Shown here piece by piece: positions 18,044-26,938 of a stretch of 64,000 nt of DNA (its first letter is position 1; the number at the start of each line of letters is the position of its first letter). Under the pieces are notes generated by a model. The model saw only the letters and a program-made list of their open reading frames with translations. It searched no databases and had not been told where the DNA came from. The position numbers and the translations under genes were made by a program. This DNA comes from CAWGJF01 sp963715745. GTDB lineage: Bacteria; Bacteroidota; Ignavibacteria; Ignavibacteriales; Ignavibacteriaceae. Location of the stretch: assembly GCA_963715745.1 (NCBI GenBank), contig OY970271.1, forward strand, positions 2,232,001-2,296,000. The letters are read 5' to 3'.

Positions 18044-18620
18044 ATGAAATTATTTTTCGCATTGTCTTTAGTTACATTTTATATTTTTGGGATTCAGAAT
18101 ACCTCATTCGCTCAATCGCAATCCAATACAATTGATTCAGTAAAAGCATCAAAATTATTAAATGCGTTTGTCGGTGAGTGGGTAGGTGAAGCAACAGCTT
18201 ATTTCCCAAGAGATAAAGAACAAAAAAAACCGGAAAGAAAAAGTAATCGTTACAGGCAAAACAATTTTGGGTGGAAGTTATGTAGAATGCAACACAAACT
18301 GGACACAGTCAAGCGAGGCAAACAGGGAACTCAATATCTACCTGAATTATGATAAAAAGGAAAGTTTAATTGATATTTTATTTTTATATGATGATTGGCC
18401 GGGTAAGGTGAATTATCCTTTAGGTTATGATGAGAAAAGCCGGACTTTAGCAGGGATTGACACTTTTACCACTTCCAAAGGTGTTAAAGGAAAAGAACGT
18501 GTCGAGTGGTGGATATCGGAAGATCATTCAATTATAGTTGGAAGAGAATTTAACCACTATGAAACTGATCCTGAAGATTATTGGCCAATGAGTTTTGAGT
18601 TTGAGTGGAAGAGGAAATAA
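18044..18620 (+). pseudogene. Secreted DUF1579-like protein, frameshifted at an A8 tract
   Basis: The first frame (18044-18352) gives a signal peptide (ending NTSFAQ) and the mature start LLNAFVGEWVGEATAYFP. It then turns to low-quality basic sequence after a run of eight A at 18222-18229. From about that point the next frame (open from before 18186 to 18620) continues sensibly with KVIVTGKTILGGSYVECN and ends FEFEWKRK. Removing one A joins both into a roughly 190-residue secreted protein. The FVGEWVGE ... GGSYVE pattern resembles DUF1579-type beta-barrels. This could be true inactivation, phase variation by slippage, or a homopolymer read error. An independent short gene for the second part is less likely because its N-terminal codons read poorly. 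Confidence 0.7.
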
Positions 18621-18720
18621 AATTTCTTAATATTAATTCAAAAAAGTGTTAAGTTAAAATGTGACTTTGAAATAAATTCTCAAAGCTCTTTAAATATTAT
18701 TCATAAAGGGGAGGTGCTTT

Positions 18721-20034
18721 ATGAAATATTCAATATTTCTTTTTGTTTTAGTCCTTTCTTTATATTCAAATATATTTTCACAAAAATCAGATTTAACTGT
18801 TAACCATTATGAAATTCACGCTGTTTTATCTTCTTCAGCCAAAACACTTAATGTTAATTTAGTTTGTAACATCAATAAAAATACTGATTCAAATTCTTTG
18901 CAGTTCCTGTTTAGTACAGAAACAAATTTGGAATCAGTAAAATACAATGATGGTGAGGACTGGACAGACATTTCTTTCAATATTAACGGGAAAGATTCAC
19001 TTTTATTAACGCCCACAGAAAGACTTTCTGAAAACTATAACTATGATTTAGTATTTGATTATTCTCTTCCCGTAAATGAGCTAAATGATACGGTTTTCAT
19101 TCTTGATAGGGGGCACAGATGGTATCCTCTTATAACAGACCAGATTTTTACTTACACTTTGGAATGTGAAGTCCCGAAAGGATACCGTGTTCTCTCGTCA
19201 GGAGATCTTTTTGAAGAAGTAAATGAAATTGAAAAAAACAGTTTTGTATACGAATGTAATAAACCGGTTTTCAAGCTTCCGCTTATTGTATTTAACCCTG
19301 AAATATTTAGAAAAACTGAATTACGTACTACGGGAAATAATATTGAATTTTATTCATTAACAACTGACTCTTCTGAAACGATAAAAATAATGACGAAAGC
19401 TGACAGCGTATTGAATTATTTCAGTAAAACTTTGGGAGATTATCCCAGGAAAAGTTTAATTTATTTTGAAGTCTCTGATTTCGGAGGAGTAAACGTTGGC
19501 AGTGGATTGTTAACTATTGGAACACAGATTATACGCTGGACTGAAAAAGGATATGATGATATGTTAATTTTAACTATTGCACAGCAGTGGTTTGCTGCTA
19601 GTGTATTTGCAGATTTTAGCAAACCAGGCTTTTTCTTTTTTACCATTTCATTACCGCATTATCTCAAACTTATGTATATCCGGGATACACGCGGTGAAGA
19701 AGCATTTAATAATTCTTTGTTAAAACCATTAGAAGGTTATAAAGAATTTGCAGGCAAAGAAAATGATATGCCTCTTATTGATGTCGATATGCCGAATACA
19801 AAAGAGAAAGGACTTTTACTTTACGGGAAAGGTCCATTTATTTTAAGTAAAATTGAAAATGAAATTGGAATGAATAACTGGAAATTATTTCTGAGGGATT
19901 TGTATAATAATTTTCTTGGAAAGATTATGACATTAAAAGATTTTGAAAATCATATTCTGAAATATGATAAAAGCGGAAATACTTTAACTTTATTTGAAAA
20001 ACTGATGAATGAGAAAGGAATTCCTGAAGGATAG
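18721..20034 (+). CDS. Secreted M1-peptidase homologue lacking the zinc site
   Basis: 437 residues with a signal peptide (about 1-20). The first half matches the N-terminal beta-sandwich style of M1 aminopeptidases, and residues about 225-300 match the start of their catalytic domain. The segment at 284-292 reads LTIAQQWFA where active M1 enzymes read HE(L/I)AHQWFG. Both zinc histidines and the catalytic Glu are replaced, while the following QWF remains. The exopeptidase GAMEN loop region is also altered (DFGGVNVG), and no third zinc Glu (NEGFA) is visible. It is therefore most likely a binding or structural pseudoenzyme. A strong GGGGAGG site precedes the ATG. The frame is intact along its length, which argues for a retained function. 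Confidence 0.75.
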   Translation: MKYSIFLFVLVLSLYSNIFSQKSDLTVNHYEIHAVLSSSAKTLNVNLVCNINKNTDSNSLQFLFSTETNLESVKYNDGEDWTDISFNINGKDSLLLTPTERLSENYNYDLVFDYSLPVNELNDTVFILDRGHRWYPLITDQIFTYTLECEVPKGYRVLSSGDLFEEVNEIEKNSFVYECNKPVFKLPLIVFNPEIFRKTELRTTGNNIEFYSLTTDSSETIKIMTKADSVLNYFSKTLGDYPRKSLIYFEVSDFGGVNVGSGLLTIGTQIIRWTEKGYDDMLILTIAQQWFAASVFADFSKPGFFFFTISLPHYLKLMYIRDTRGEEAFNNSLLKPLEGYKEFAGKENDMPLIDVDMPNTKEKGLLLYGKGPFILSKIENEIGMNNWKLFLRDLYNNFLGKIMTLKDFENHILKYDKSGNTLTLFEKLMNEKGIPEG

Positions 20035-20184
20035 AAAAATTATTATTGAAAACTGAAGACTTGCTAATACACAACTAATCAAAATTTTATTATTGTAATC
20101 GATCTAATTATTGGTGATGTTTAAGGGCAGATTTATTGGTTTAGTTATATGTCAATAAAAAAGATTAAAGTGTAGAGGATCAAG

Positions 20185-20556
20185 ATGGAATACACAATTG
20201 ATTATCTGGAAGAAAAAAAAATCATTCAGGTTAAAGTTAAGGGGAGAGTGAATTTTAAAATTGCACAACAATACTCAATCGAAGCAAAAAAACTTGCACA
20301 TGAATACAATAGTAAAAAATATCTTATTGACCATTCAAAGACTTTGCTGGAAGCTAATATCTACAAGATACACACGGATGGGGATGCACTGGAAAAATTT
20401 GGATTTTTAAGTAACGATAAAATTGCAATTGTTATCTCTCGTAAACGGGATGATCTGCGTTTTCGTGAAGTAACTGATGCAAATGCTAAATGGAGTAACT
20501 TTAAATATTTTGGTTCTGCTAAAGAAGCCCTCAAATGGCTGGCTGAAGAAGAATAA
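20185..20556 (+). CDS. Cytosolic STAS/SpoIIAA-like small protein
   Basis: 123 residues, no signal peptide or membrane segment. The layout resembles SpoIIAA/STAS-like alpha/beta domains: an N-terminal strand (IIQVKVKGRVNF), a helix, KYLIDHSKT, a further strand (KIAIVIS) and a C-terminal helix with FGSAKEALKWL. Such domains bind nucleotides or protein partners in signalling. The assignment is by fold style only. It stands alone with about 130-150 bp gaps on both sides and has a GAGG site before the ATG. Confidence 0.55.
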   Translation: MEYTIDYLEEKKIIQVKVKGRVNFKIAQQYSIEAKKLAHEYNSKKYLIDHSKTLLEANIYKIHTDGDALEKFGFLSNDKIAIVISRKRDDLRFREVTDANAKWSNFKYFGSAKEALKWLAEEE

Positions 20557-20693
20557 AAACACCGGTAAGACCTAACCTATTTTATTTACTTATTACAATT
20601 TTTATAAAAGAAAATTGTAGCTTTTGTTGATTTCATTGGGAAGTTTGAGGAAATTATTGTAAAAATATCAAATTATTTTTATTAAAATTGATT

Positions 20694-21332
20694 ATGGAAT
20701 CTGAAGCTCAAAATAAATCCGTCAGTATCTGGGAAAAACTCAAAGTTATAAGTACGATTATCGCAGCTATTTTAATCCCATTGGCAATTGCAATAGTTGG
20801 GAATGAATATTCTAAATCAATAAAAGAAAAAGAAGCACAAAGTCATTTTGTAGAATTAGCATTAAATATTTTAACTTCAGAACCGAATATTAAACAAATG
20901 GATCTGAGAGAATGGGCGACCCAAGTAATTGACAAATACTCAGGTATTCCTTTTAGTGATTCCACAAAACAAAATTTAATATCAAACTATTCATTACCAT
21001 CATTTAATATTAAAGCGTATGAATCACTTAGTTCACTATTAATAAGAGCAATCTACTTGATGGATCAAGCAACTGAACCATATTTAAATCATAAAAGAGA
21101 AGTTGAAAAACTTTTTGAAGACTTTGAGGAAGCTCGTATTTATGTTAAAGAAGGTAGTCAAGAAAAAATTATGTTTGATATTTTAATTGGCAAAGATCGA
21201 TATTTATTAGGTGGTTTCTTTAAAAGATGGGAACAAGAGTCAACTCTATCGATGGTGTTTATTACTGAAGCAAGAAACATTATTTTAGAAGCGTTCATGG
21301 CAACCATAAAAAATGTAAGTTCAAAAAATTGA
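20694..21332 (+). CDS. Orphan single-pass membrane protein
   Basis: About 212 residues. A hydrophobic helix at roughly residues 17-37 (ISTIIAAILIPLAIAIVG) is followed by a long, mostly helical soluble part with charged stretches. I do not recognise a family. I prefer ATG 20694 to the TTG six bases upstream. It sits alone between the STAS-like gene and dus. A role as an anchored accessory protein is possible but unsupported. Confidence 0.55.
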   Translation: MESEAQNKSVSIWEKLKVISTIIAAILIPLAIAIVGNEYSKSIKEKEAQSHFVELALNILTSEPNIKQMDLREWATQVIDKYSGIPFSDSTKQNLISNYSLPSFNIKAYESLSSLLIRAIYLMDQATEPYLNHKREVEKLFEDFEEARIYVKEGSQEKIMFDILIGKDRYLLGGFFKRWEQESTLSMVFITEARNIILEAFMATIKNVSSKN

Positions 21333-21416
21333 ATTTTTGTTATTAAATATTATTATAATTTCCCCAATTTCATCATAATCCCTATCTTTGCATAATTAAA
21401 ATGTAGTGCTTTATAA

Positions 21417-22403
21417 ATGCTCAAAATAGGTAAAATAGAATTAAATAAAGCCATCCTCCTTGCCCCAATGGAGGATGTGACAGATATTTCCTTCAGACTA
21501 ATCTGCAGGGAACTTGGTGCTGATATAGTTTACACAGAGTTTGTAAATTCTGATGGATTGGTACGTGCAAATGAAAAGACACATAAAAAATTAGAAATAG
21601 TAGAAGAAGAAAGACCAGTCGGGATACAAATTTACGGTGGAAATATTGAATCAATGGTTGGCGCGGCTAAAATTGCAGAAGCAGAAAATCCTGATCTGAT
21701 AGATATAAATGCAGGCTGCTGGGTAAAAAATGTTGTTGGTCTCGGTGCAGGTTCCGCTTTGCTTAAAGATCCTGTTTACATGCAGCAGCTTGTAAGTTCA
21801 GTTGTTAAGGCAACATCACTTCCCGTAACTGTAAAAACCCGTCTTGGCTGGGACTATAACAGCATCCAGATTCTTGAAGTAGCCAAAAGAATGGAAGATG
21901 CCGGAGCGGTAGCAATTACAATTCATTGCAGGACAAGAAAAGACGGACATAAAGGTGATGCGGACTGGAGCTGGATACCAAGAATAAAAGAAGTCGTAGA
22001 TATTCCCGTAATTCTAAATGGAAATGTATTAACTGCTTACGACGTTAAGCGTGCCTTTGATGAGACAAATGCTGATGGAGTAATGATTGCAAGAGGTGCA
22101 ATTGGAAACCCCTGGATATTTGAAGAAGCAAAGGAATTAATAGAAACCAGCAATGTTACAACAGTAATTGATGAAGAGAAAAGAATTAAAACCTGTTTAA
22201 GACATCTTCAATTTGCGATTAAAATAAAAGGGGAAAGAAGAGCAGTAATTGAACACCGTAAGTTTTATTCAGGATATTTGAAAGGATTATATAATGCTTC
22301 AAAAACAAGGAATGAACTTATGCAATATGTTGAGTATAATGCCGTTGAAGATGTTTTGATGAAATTTCTTTCTTCACTTAAACAAACTGTCGAAATTGTT
22401 TGA
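21417..22403 (+). CDS. tRNA-dihydrouridine synthase (Dus family)
   Basis: 328 residues of the FMN-dependent Dus family, which reduces uridines in the tRNA D-loop. Visible marks are APMEDVTDISFR near the N-terminus, the active-site segment INAGCW (catalytic Cys101), KTRLGWD, and ITIHCRTRKDGHKG. After the Cys the usual Pro is Trp, and the following lysine-rich segment is also off consensus (VKNVVGLGAG). The Cys itself is kept, so activity is plausible. The DusB-like group is likely, but the substrate position cannot be set. The stop overlaps the next start as TTGA. Confidence 0.88.
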   Translation: MLKIGKIELNKAILLAPMEDVTDISFRLICRELGADIVYTEFVNSDGLVRANEKTHKKLEIVEEERPVGIQIYGGNIESMVGAAKIAEAENPDLIDINAGCWVKNVVGLGAGSALLKDPVYMQQLVSSVVKATSLPVTVKTRLGWDYNSIQILEVAKRMEDAGAVAITIHCRTRKDGHKGDADWSWIPRIKEVVDIPVILNGNVLTAYDVKRAFDETNADGVMIARGAIGNPWIFEEAKELIETSNVTTVIDEEKRIKTCLRHLQFAIKIKGERRAVIEHRKFYSGYLKGLYNASKTRNELMQYVEYNAVEDVLMKFLSSLKQTVEIV

Positions 22404-23014
22404 ACCCGGAATCAGATAATCCAGTAAAGAAATTTGCCCGATTTATTTCAATTCTTTTAGTCCCGCCATCCTTTACAGTTATTGTTTTTACAGTATTTGC
22501 TTTTACTCTGGAAACAGAAACAATTAAAATTATTGTAACAATTTTAACTGCTATAATATTCGGTTTTATTTCACCTATAATTCTTTTTTTTATTCTTCGC
22601 AAAAAAGGAAAGCTTAAAGACATTGATGCATCTGTAAAAGAAGAAAGAACATTTCCTTTTTTTATAGCAGTTCTTTTCTATTCTGGCGGACTTGCAGTAA
22701 TGATATTTTTTCAGGTTAATCTTATTTCAATCGCTTTCTGGTTTTGTTATATTTCCAATACGTTATTAACAATATTGATTAATAAGTACTGGAAAATCAG
22801 CGCTCATTCCATGGGCTCAGCTGGTGCACTTGCAGCATTATTTTACGTGTTTGGATTACCGGTATTATTGTTTTCTTTACTGGTTTTAGTACTTGGGTGG
22901 GCAAGAATTTACCTGAAAATGCACACACTCGGGCAGATAGCAGCGGGTATAATACTTGCGTTCGTTTCTGTGTATCTGCAAATAACTATTATTGTTAATT
23001 TATTCGGGAAATAA
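22400..23014 (+). CDS. PAP2-family membrane phosphatase-like protein
   Basis: 204 residues, about five or six membrane helices. The active-site pattern of PAP2 enzymes is seen as SAHSMG and then ARIYLKMHTLGQIAAG. This supplies Ser-His, Arg and the second His, but the usual Asp four residues after that His is Gln, a variant seen in compact PAP2-like proteins. Substrates of the family are lipid phosphates such as undecaprenyl diphosphate or phosphatidic acid. Start is TTG overlapping the dus stop. Confidence 0.75.
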   Translation: MNPESDNPVKKFARFISILLVPPSFTVIVFTVFAFTLETETIKIIVTILTAIIFGFISPIILFFILRKKGKLKDIDASVKEERTFPFFIAVLFYSGGLAVMIFFQVNLISIAFWFCYISNTLLTILINKYWKISAHSMGSAGALAALFYVFGLPVLLFSLLVLVLGWARIYLKMHTLGQIAAGIILAFVSVYLQITIIVNLFGK

Positions 23015-23026
23015 AAGGAACAAGTT

Positions 23027-23791
23027 TTGGAAGAAATGATAAAATTTTTAGTTCAGAATCATACGGGAATTCTTTATCTGAACAGACCGGAAAAACGGAA
23101 TGCGCTTCATCCTGCAATGGTTAAGCAGATTAAAGATAAGCTAAAAGAAATTGAGAAAGATGATGACGTTAAAGTTTTAATTATTACTGGAGAAGGAAAA
23201 GCATTTTGTGCCGGAGCAGATCTTGAATATTTGAACGAACTTAGGGAATATTCATCTTTAGAGAATGAGAAGGATTCTCGTGAACTGGCAGAATTGTTTT
23301 TAATGATATATAAATTTTCAAAGCCAGTTATTGCAGCAGTACAGGGAGCAGCAATTGCAGGAGGTTGTGGATTGGCTTCTGTTTGTGACTTTATTGTAGC
23401 ACATCCTGAAGACTCAAAATTTGGTTATTCTGAAGTGAAAATTGGATTTATTCCAGCCATTGTCTCAATCTTTTTAATTAAAAAAATAGGTGAAGGAAAT
23501 GCTAATCATTTGTTTCTTTCAGGAGCAATAATAAATGGCAAAAGAGCTTATGAGATTAATTTAGTTAACTACCTTTCTTATAATGTATTAGAAACTGCAC
23601 TTGAAGTTTCATATCAATTAGCATCTTATTCTTCCGGTAGTTTAATTGAAACAAAAAACATGGTAAAATCAATATCTGATATGCCGGTTGAAAAAGCTGT
23701 TGAATACTGTCTGGAACTAAATACAATTAGCAGATCGACCGAAGATTTTAAAGAAGGATTAAATAATTTTCTTAAAAAATCAGGGAAGTAG
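23027..23791 (+). CDS. Enoyl-CoA hydratase/isomerase (crotonase fold)
   Basis: 254 residues. Family marks are RPEKRNALHPAM, the oxyanion-hole segments AFCAGADLEYL and AAIAGGCGLASVCDF, and the catalytic Glu region FGYSEVKIGFIPA. It hydrates 2-enoyl-CoA in fatty-acid or amino-acid degradation; the specific substrate is not determined. The TTG start is supported by an AAAGGA site 7-8 bases upstream; ATG at 23036 is an alternative. It is followed 3 bp later by apt, and both belong to the run that starts at dus. Confidence 0.9.
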   Translation: MEEMIKFLVQNHTGILYLNRPEKRNALHPAMVKQIKDKLKEIEKDDDVKVLIITGEGKAFCAGADLEYLNELREYSSLENEKDSRELAELFLMIYKFSKPVIAAVQGAAIAGGCGLASVCDFIVAHPEDSKFGYSEVKIGFIPAIVSIFLIKKIGEGNANHLFLSGAIINGKRAYEINLVNYLSYNVLETALEVSYQLASYSSGSLIETKNMVKSISDMPVEKAVEYCLELNTISRSTEDFKEGLNNFLKKSGK

Positions 23792-23794
23792 TAT

Positions 23795-24325
23795 ATGTCA
23801 TTTAATTTACGGGATCATATTCGGAGCATAAAGGATTTTCCAAAACCGGGGATTATGTTTAGAGACATTACTACTTTACTAAAAAATCCTGAAGCAATAT
23901 GCTACACTCTTGATAAATTACTTGACTTTTCAAACGGGAAAAGTATAACAAAAGTTGTTGGTATTGAATCCAGAGGCTTTATTTTTGGTGCATTACTTGC
24001 TAACAGACTTAATGCCGGATTTGTTCCTGCAAGGAAACCGGGAAAGCTTCCTGCAGAAACAGAATCAGCTACTTATGAATTGGAATACGGAACTGATAAA
24101 ATTGAAATTCATAAAGACGCTATTACCAACAAAGACAGAGTTCTGCTTCATGACGATTTATTAGCAACAGGTGGAACTGCTGAAGCAGTCTGTAAGGTAA
24201 TTGAAAAGCTTGGCGGTAAAATAGTACTTGTTTCATTTATTGTTGAATTAACATTTCTTAATGGAAGAAAAAAGCTGGGTAACTATGAAACACATTCCAT
24301 TGTTAAATATGACAGTGAAGAATAA
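23795..24325 (+). CDS. apt: Adenine phosphoribosyltransferase
   Basis: 176 residues, normal length. The enzyme salvages adenine with PRPP to AMP. Motifs are IKDFPKPGIMFRDIT at the N-terminus, ESRGFIFGA, RKPGKLP and the PRPP loop LLHDDLLATGGTA. It lies 3 bp after the enoyl-CoA hydratase and 14 bp before the SpoIIM-like gene, so it may lead into the MoxR operon transcript. Confidence 0.96.
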   Translation: MSFNLRDHIRSIKDFPKPGIMFRDITTLLKNPEAICYTLDKLLDFSNGKSITKVVGIESRGFIFGALLANRLNAGFVPARKPGKLPAETESATYELEYGTDKIEIHKDAITNKDRVLLHDDLLATGGTAEAVCKVIEKLGGKIVLVSFIVELTFLNGRKKLGNYETHSIVKYDSEE

Positions 24326-24339
24326 CCGGGGAAATTTTA

Positions 24340-25320
24340 TTGCGCGAAGTTACATTTTTAAAAAAGAATGCTGAGAAATGGAAAGCTATTGAGCAATTCA
24401 TTTTTACTAAAAAGCATAATAATCCTGATTTACTTGCCGATCAGTTTGTTGAGCTGACTGATGATCTTTCATATTCAAGAACCTTTTATCCTAAAAGTAA
24501 AACTACTCAATACCTCAATTCACTAACCGCAAAAGTACATCAATCTATTTATAAAAATAAAAGAGAGAAGAAAAGCCGGATAATAAATTTCTGGAAATTT
24601 GAAGCTCCACTTCTTTTTTACAAACACAGGAAAGAATTATTAATTTCCTTTTCAGTTTTTTTCATTTCAGTTTTAATCGGGATTGTTTCTTCTGCGGGGG
24701 ACACTGGTTTTGTCAGATTAATTCTCGGTGACAGTTATGTAAATATGACATTAGAAAACATTGATAAAGGCGATCCCATGGCAGTTTACAAGCAGATGAA
24801 TGGTATTGATATGTTTCTTGGAATTACTTTCAACAATATCCGGGTTTCTTTTATTGCTTTTACTTTTGGTTTGCTTCTATCATTTGGCAGTGCTGTAATT
24901 TTGTTACGAAACGGAATTATACTTGGTTCCTTTCAATATTTCTTTTATCAGCAGGGATTGCTTTTCCAATCTATGCTTGTAATCTGGATACACGGTACTC
25001 TCGAAATATCTGCAATAATAATTTCTGGTGCTGCAGGAATGGTATTAGGAAACAGTATACTTTTTCCGGGAACGTATTCCAGAAGAGAATCTTTTATTAT
25101 CGGAGCTAAGGAAGGTGTAAAAATTCTGGTTAGCCTAATTCCGATATTTATTACAGCTGGATTTCTTGAATCATTTGTAACGAGATTTACTGATATGCCC
25201 ATTTATTTAAGTCTGTTTATAATACTTGGCTCACTTAGTTTCATTGTGTGGTACGTCTGGATTTACCCTCAAACAATTTACAATAACCAAACCGGGGAGG
25301 AGAAAAGTGGAGAAAATTGA
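24340..25320 (+). CDS. SpoIIM-family (DUF95) membrane protein
   Basis: 326 residues. A soluble N-terminal helical part of about 95 residues is followed by about five or six membrane helices with the stage II sporulation M pattern (FGLLLSFGSAVILL, WIHGTLEISAIIISGAAG). The organism need not sporulate; this family is regularly found beside MoxR and RDD genes. Start is TTG with a GGGGA site. Its end overlaps the next gene by 14 bp. Confidence 0.88.
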   Translation: MREVTFLKKNAEKWKAIEQFIFTKKHNNPDLLADQFVELTDDLSYSRTFYPKSKTTQYLNSLTAKVHQSIYKNKREKKSRIINFWKFEAPLLFYKHRKELLISFSVFFISVLIGIVSSAGDTGFVRLILGDSYVNMTLENIDKGDPMAVYKQMNGIDMFLGITFNNIRVSFIAFTFGLLLSFGSAVILLRNGIILGSFQYFFYQQGLLFQSMLVIWIHGTLEISAIIISGAAGMVLGNSILFPGTYSRRESFIIGAKEGVKILVSLIPIFITAGFLESFVTRFTDMPIYLSLFIILGSLSFIVWYVWIYPQTIYNNQTGEEKSGEN

Positions 25321-26140
25321 ATTCAGAAAAGTCCGTGACTTTTCAGGGATCTTAAATGCTACATTTGAATTCATCCGGCAGAATTTTAAAATTATTTTTA
25401 AAGCTACTGTCTTCATTGTTGGACCGTTTCTCCTGCTTGCAGGAGTGTTTGGAGGTCTTTATCAATCTTCAATGTTCTCATTCAGAACTGAAGCGAGTCC
25501 AACCGGATTTTTGTTGCCTTTTTTCCTCTATTATGTTTCACTTGGAATTGCGGTAGCGGTTCTTGTAGTTGTAAATTATTCAATTGTTGATGAGTATTTT
25601 AATTCTGAAACAGAAGTCATAAAAATTGAAAATGTTTGGCAATCTGTTAAGAGGAATTTCGGTAAAATATTTTTAACTGAAATTGGATATACTTTTTGTG
25701 TTGGATTGGCAAGTTTATTACTTATAATACCCGGGATTTATTTAGCGATTACATTATCAACAATTTTTATGGTAAGAATATTTGAGCAAAAAGGATTTTT
25801 TGATTCATTCAGTCGTTGTATTAATATTATTAAAAATAACTGGTGGTTTACATTTGGTTTAATTTTAGTTCTTGGACTGATTCAGGGATTTCTTGCATTC
25901 ATATTTCAAATACCTACATATATAGCTTTTTTTGCAACAACACTGGGAGGAATAAACTATCAATCTTCAAGCGGTAGTAGTCCTTCAAATATTCTGTTTA
26001 TTATCACGTCAATTATTTCATCTTTTGGCATGATATTTTATTCAATTTCAGTTGTTGGAATTGCATTTCAGTATTTTAACCTTGTGGAAAGAAGAGAAGC
26101 AACTGGTCTGATGGCAAAAATAGATTCTATCCAGGAGTAA
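25307..26140 (+). CDS. Multi-pass membrane protein of the MoxR operon
   Basis: About 277 residues with six hydrophobic helices, starting after a cytosolic segment (EFRKVRDFSGILNATFEFI). I place the start at GTG 25307 because GGGGAGGAG lies just upstream and the hydrophobic pattern begins shortly after; a frame-open ATG at 25226 would overlap the previous gene by 95 bp. It looks like DUF975/glycerophosphoryl-type membrane domains found in the same operon in related bacteria. Function is unknown. Confidence 0.75.
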   Translation: MEKIEFRKVRDFSGILNATFEFIRQNFKIIFKATVFIVGPFLLLAGVFGGLYQSSMFSFRTEASPTGFLLPFFLYYVSLGIAVAVLVVVNYSIVDEYFNSETEVIKIENVWQSVKRNFGKIFLTEIGYTFCVGLASLLLIIPGIYLAITLSTIFMVRIFEQKGFFDSFSRCINIIKNNWWFTFGLILVLGLIQGFLAFIFQIPTYIAFFATTLGGINYQSSSGSSPSNILFIITSIISSFGMIFYSISVVGIAFQYFNLVERREATGLMAKIDSIQE

Positions 26141-26143
26141 TGG

Positions 26144-26938
26144 TTGATCAAAATAATCAAATCGATTATAATTTTTGCCTTATTCAGTTTTGGATTAGTA
26201 ATTGCACAATCTGCTGAACGTGGTTCCCTTTTTCAAATTCCGGATGCAGATACTGCTAACTATTTAAGTAATTATGATTCTGAAATTGAACTCACTACAG
26301 AAGAAAATTTTCCGTATCAGCTTAGACAACCATCCGAAGAAAAAATAAAAAAATACCTTGAAGATAAAGAACTAAATTATTTCCAGAATCCGGAAATTGA
26401 TAAAAACTGGATTGAAAGAATTTATGAGTGGATAAACAGGCAAATTCGTTCGATTATGTTGTCAGATGCGTATTCTACTGCAATGGATTACCTAATTTAT
26501 ATTATAATGATTGCCGCATTGCTTATAATCATTCTTGGGTTGCTCAAATCTGATATCAGAGGATTTTTGTACGGCTCGTCTGAAAAAAAATTATCAGGTA
26601 TTTCAGAAAAAACTGAGGATATTTCTAAAATTAATTTTGATGAGCTGATAGCTCAGGCACTTGAAAAAAACGATTATAAACTTGCAGTTCGATATAATTA
26701 TTTAAAAATATTAATTGCTCTTTCGAATGTGGGTGCTATCAATTTGCGTGAATTTAAAACAAGCAGCCAACTTGTTTCAGAGCTGAAAAATAAAAACAAA
26801 TATCTTGAACCTTTTAGGCATCTGACAAGAATATTTGAAAATACCTGGTATGGTGATCATAATGTTGAGGCGGATATTTATAATAAAATATCTGATGAAT
26901 TTAACCGGTTTGATAATTTAGTAAGGGAGAATGGATGA
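26144..26938 (+). CDS. DUF4129-containing membrane protein
   Basis: 264 residues. N-terminal signal peptide (ending GLVIAQ), a periplasmic stretch, one membrane helix at about residues 118-138, and a cytosolic C-terminal domain of the DUF4129 type (YLKILIALSNVGAINL ... WYGDHNVEADIY). DUF4129 proteins accompany DUF58 and MoxR genes and are of unknown biochemical role. Start is TTG, 3 bp after the previous stop. Its stop overlaps the next start as ATGA. Confidence 0.82.
   Translation: MIKIIKSIIIFALFSFGLVIAQSAERGSLFQIPDADTANYLSNYDSEIELTTEENFPYQLRQPSEEKIKKYLEDKELNYFQNPEIDKNWIERIYEWINRQIRSIMLSDAYSTAMDYLIYIIMIAALLIIILGLLKSDIRGFLYGSSEKKLSGISEKTEDISKINFDELIAQALEKNDYKLAVRYNYLKILIALSNVGAINLREFKTSSQLVSELKNKNKYLEPFRHLTRIFENTWYGDHNVEADIYNKISDEFNRFDNLVRENG

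Noticed and set aside
18186..18620. Second half of the DUF1579-like gene as a separate gene, or programmed frameshifting at the A8 tract
   Set aside because: The N-terminal codons before the tract read poorly and no stimulatory structure was noticed; mutation or read error is simpler.
25226..25306. N-terminal extension of the membrane protein from ATG 25226
   Set aside because: It overlaps the SpoIIM-like gene by 95 bp in another frame; the GTG at 25307 has a strong GGGGAGGAG site.
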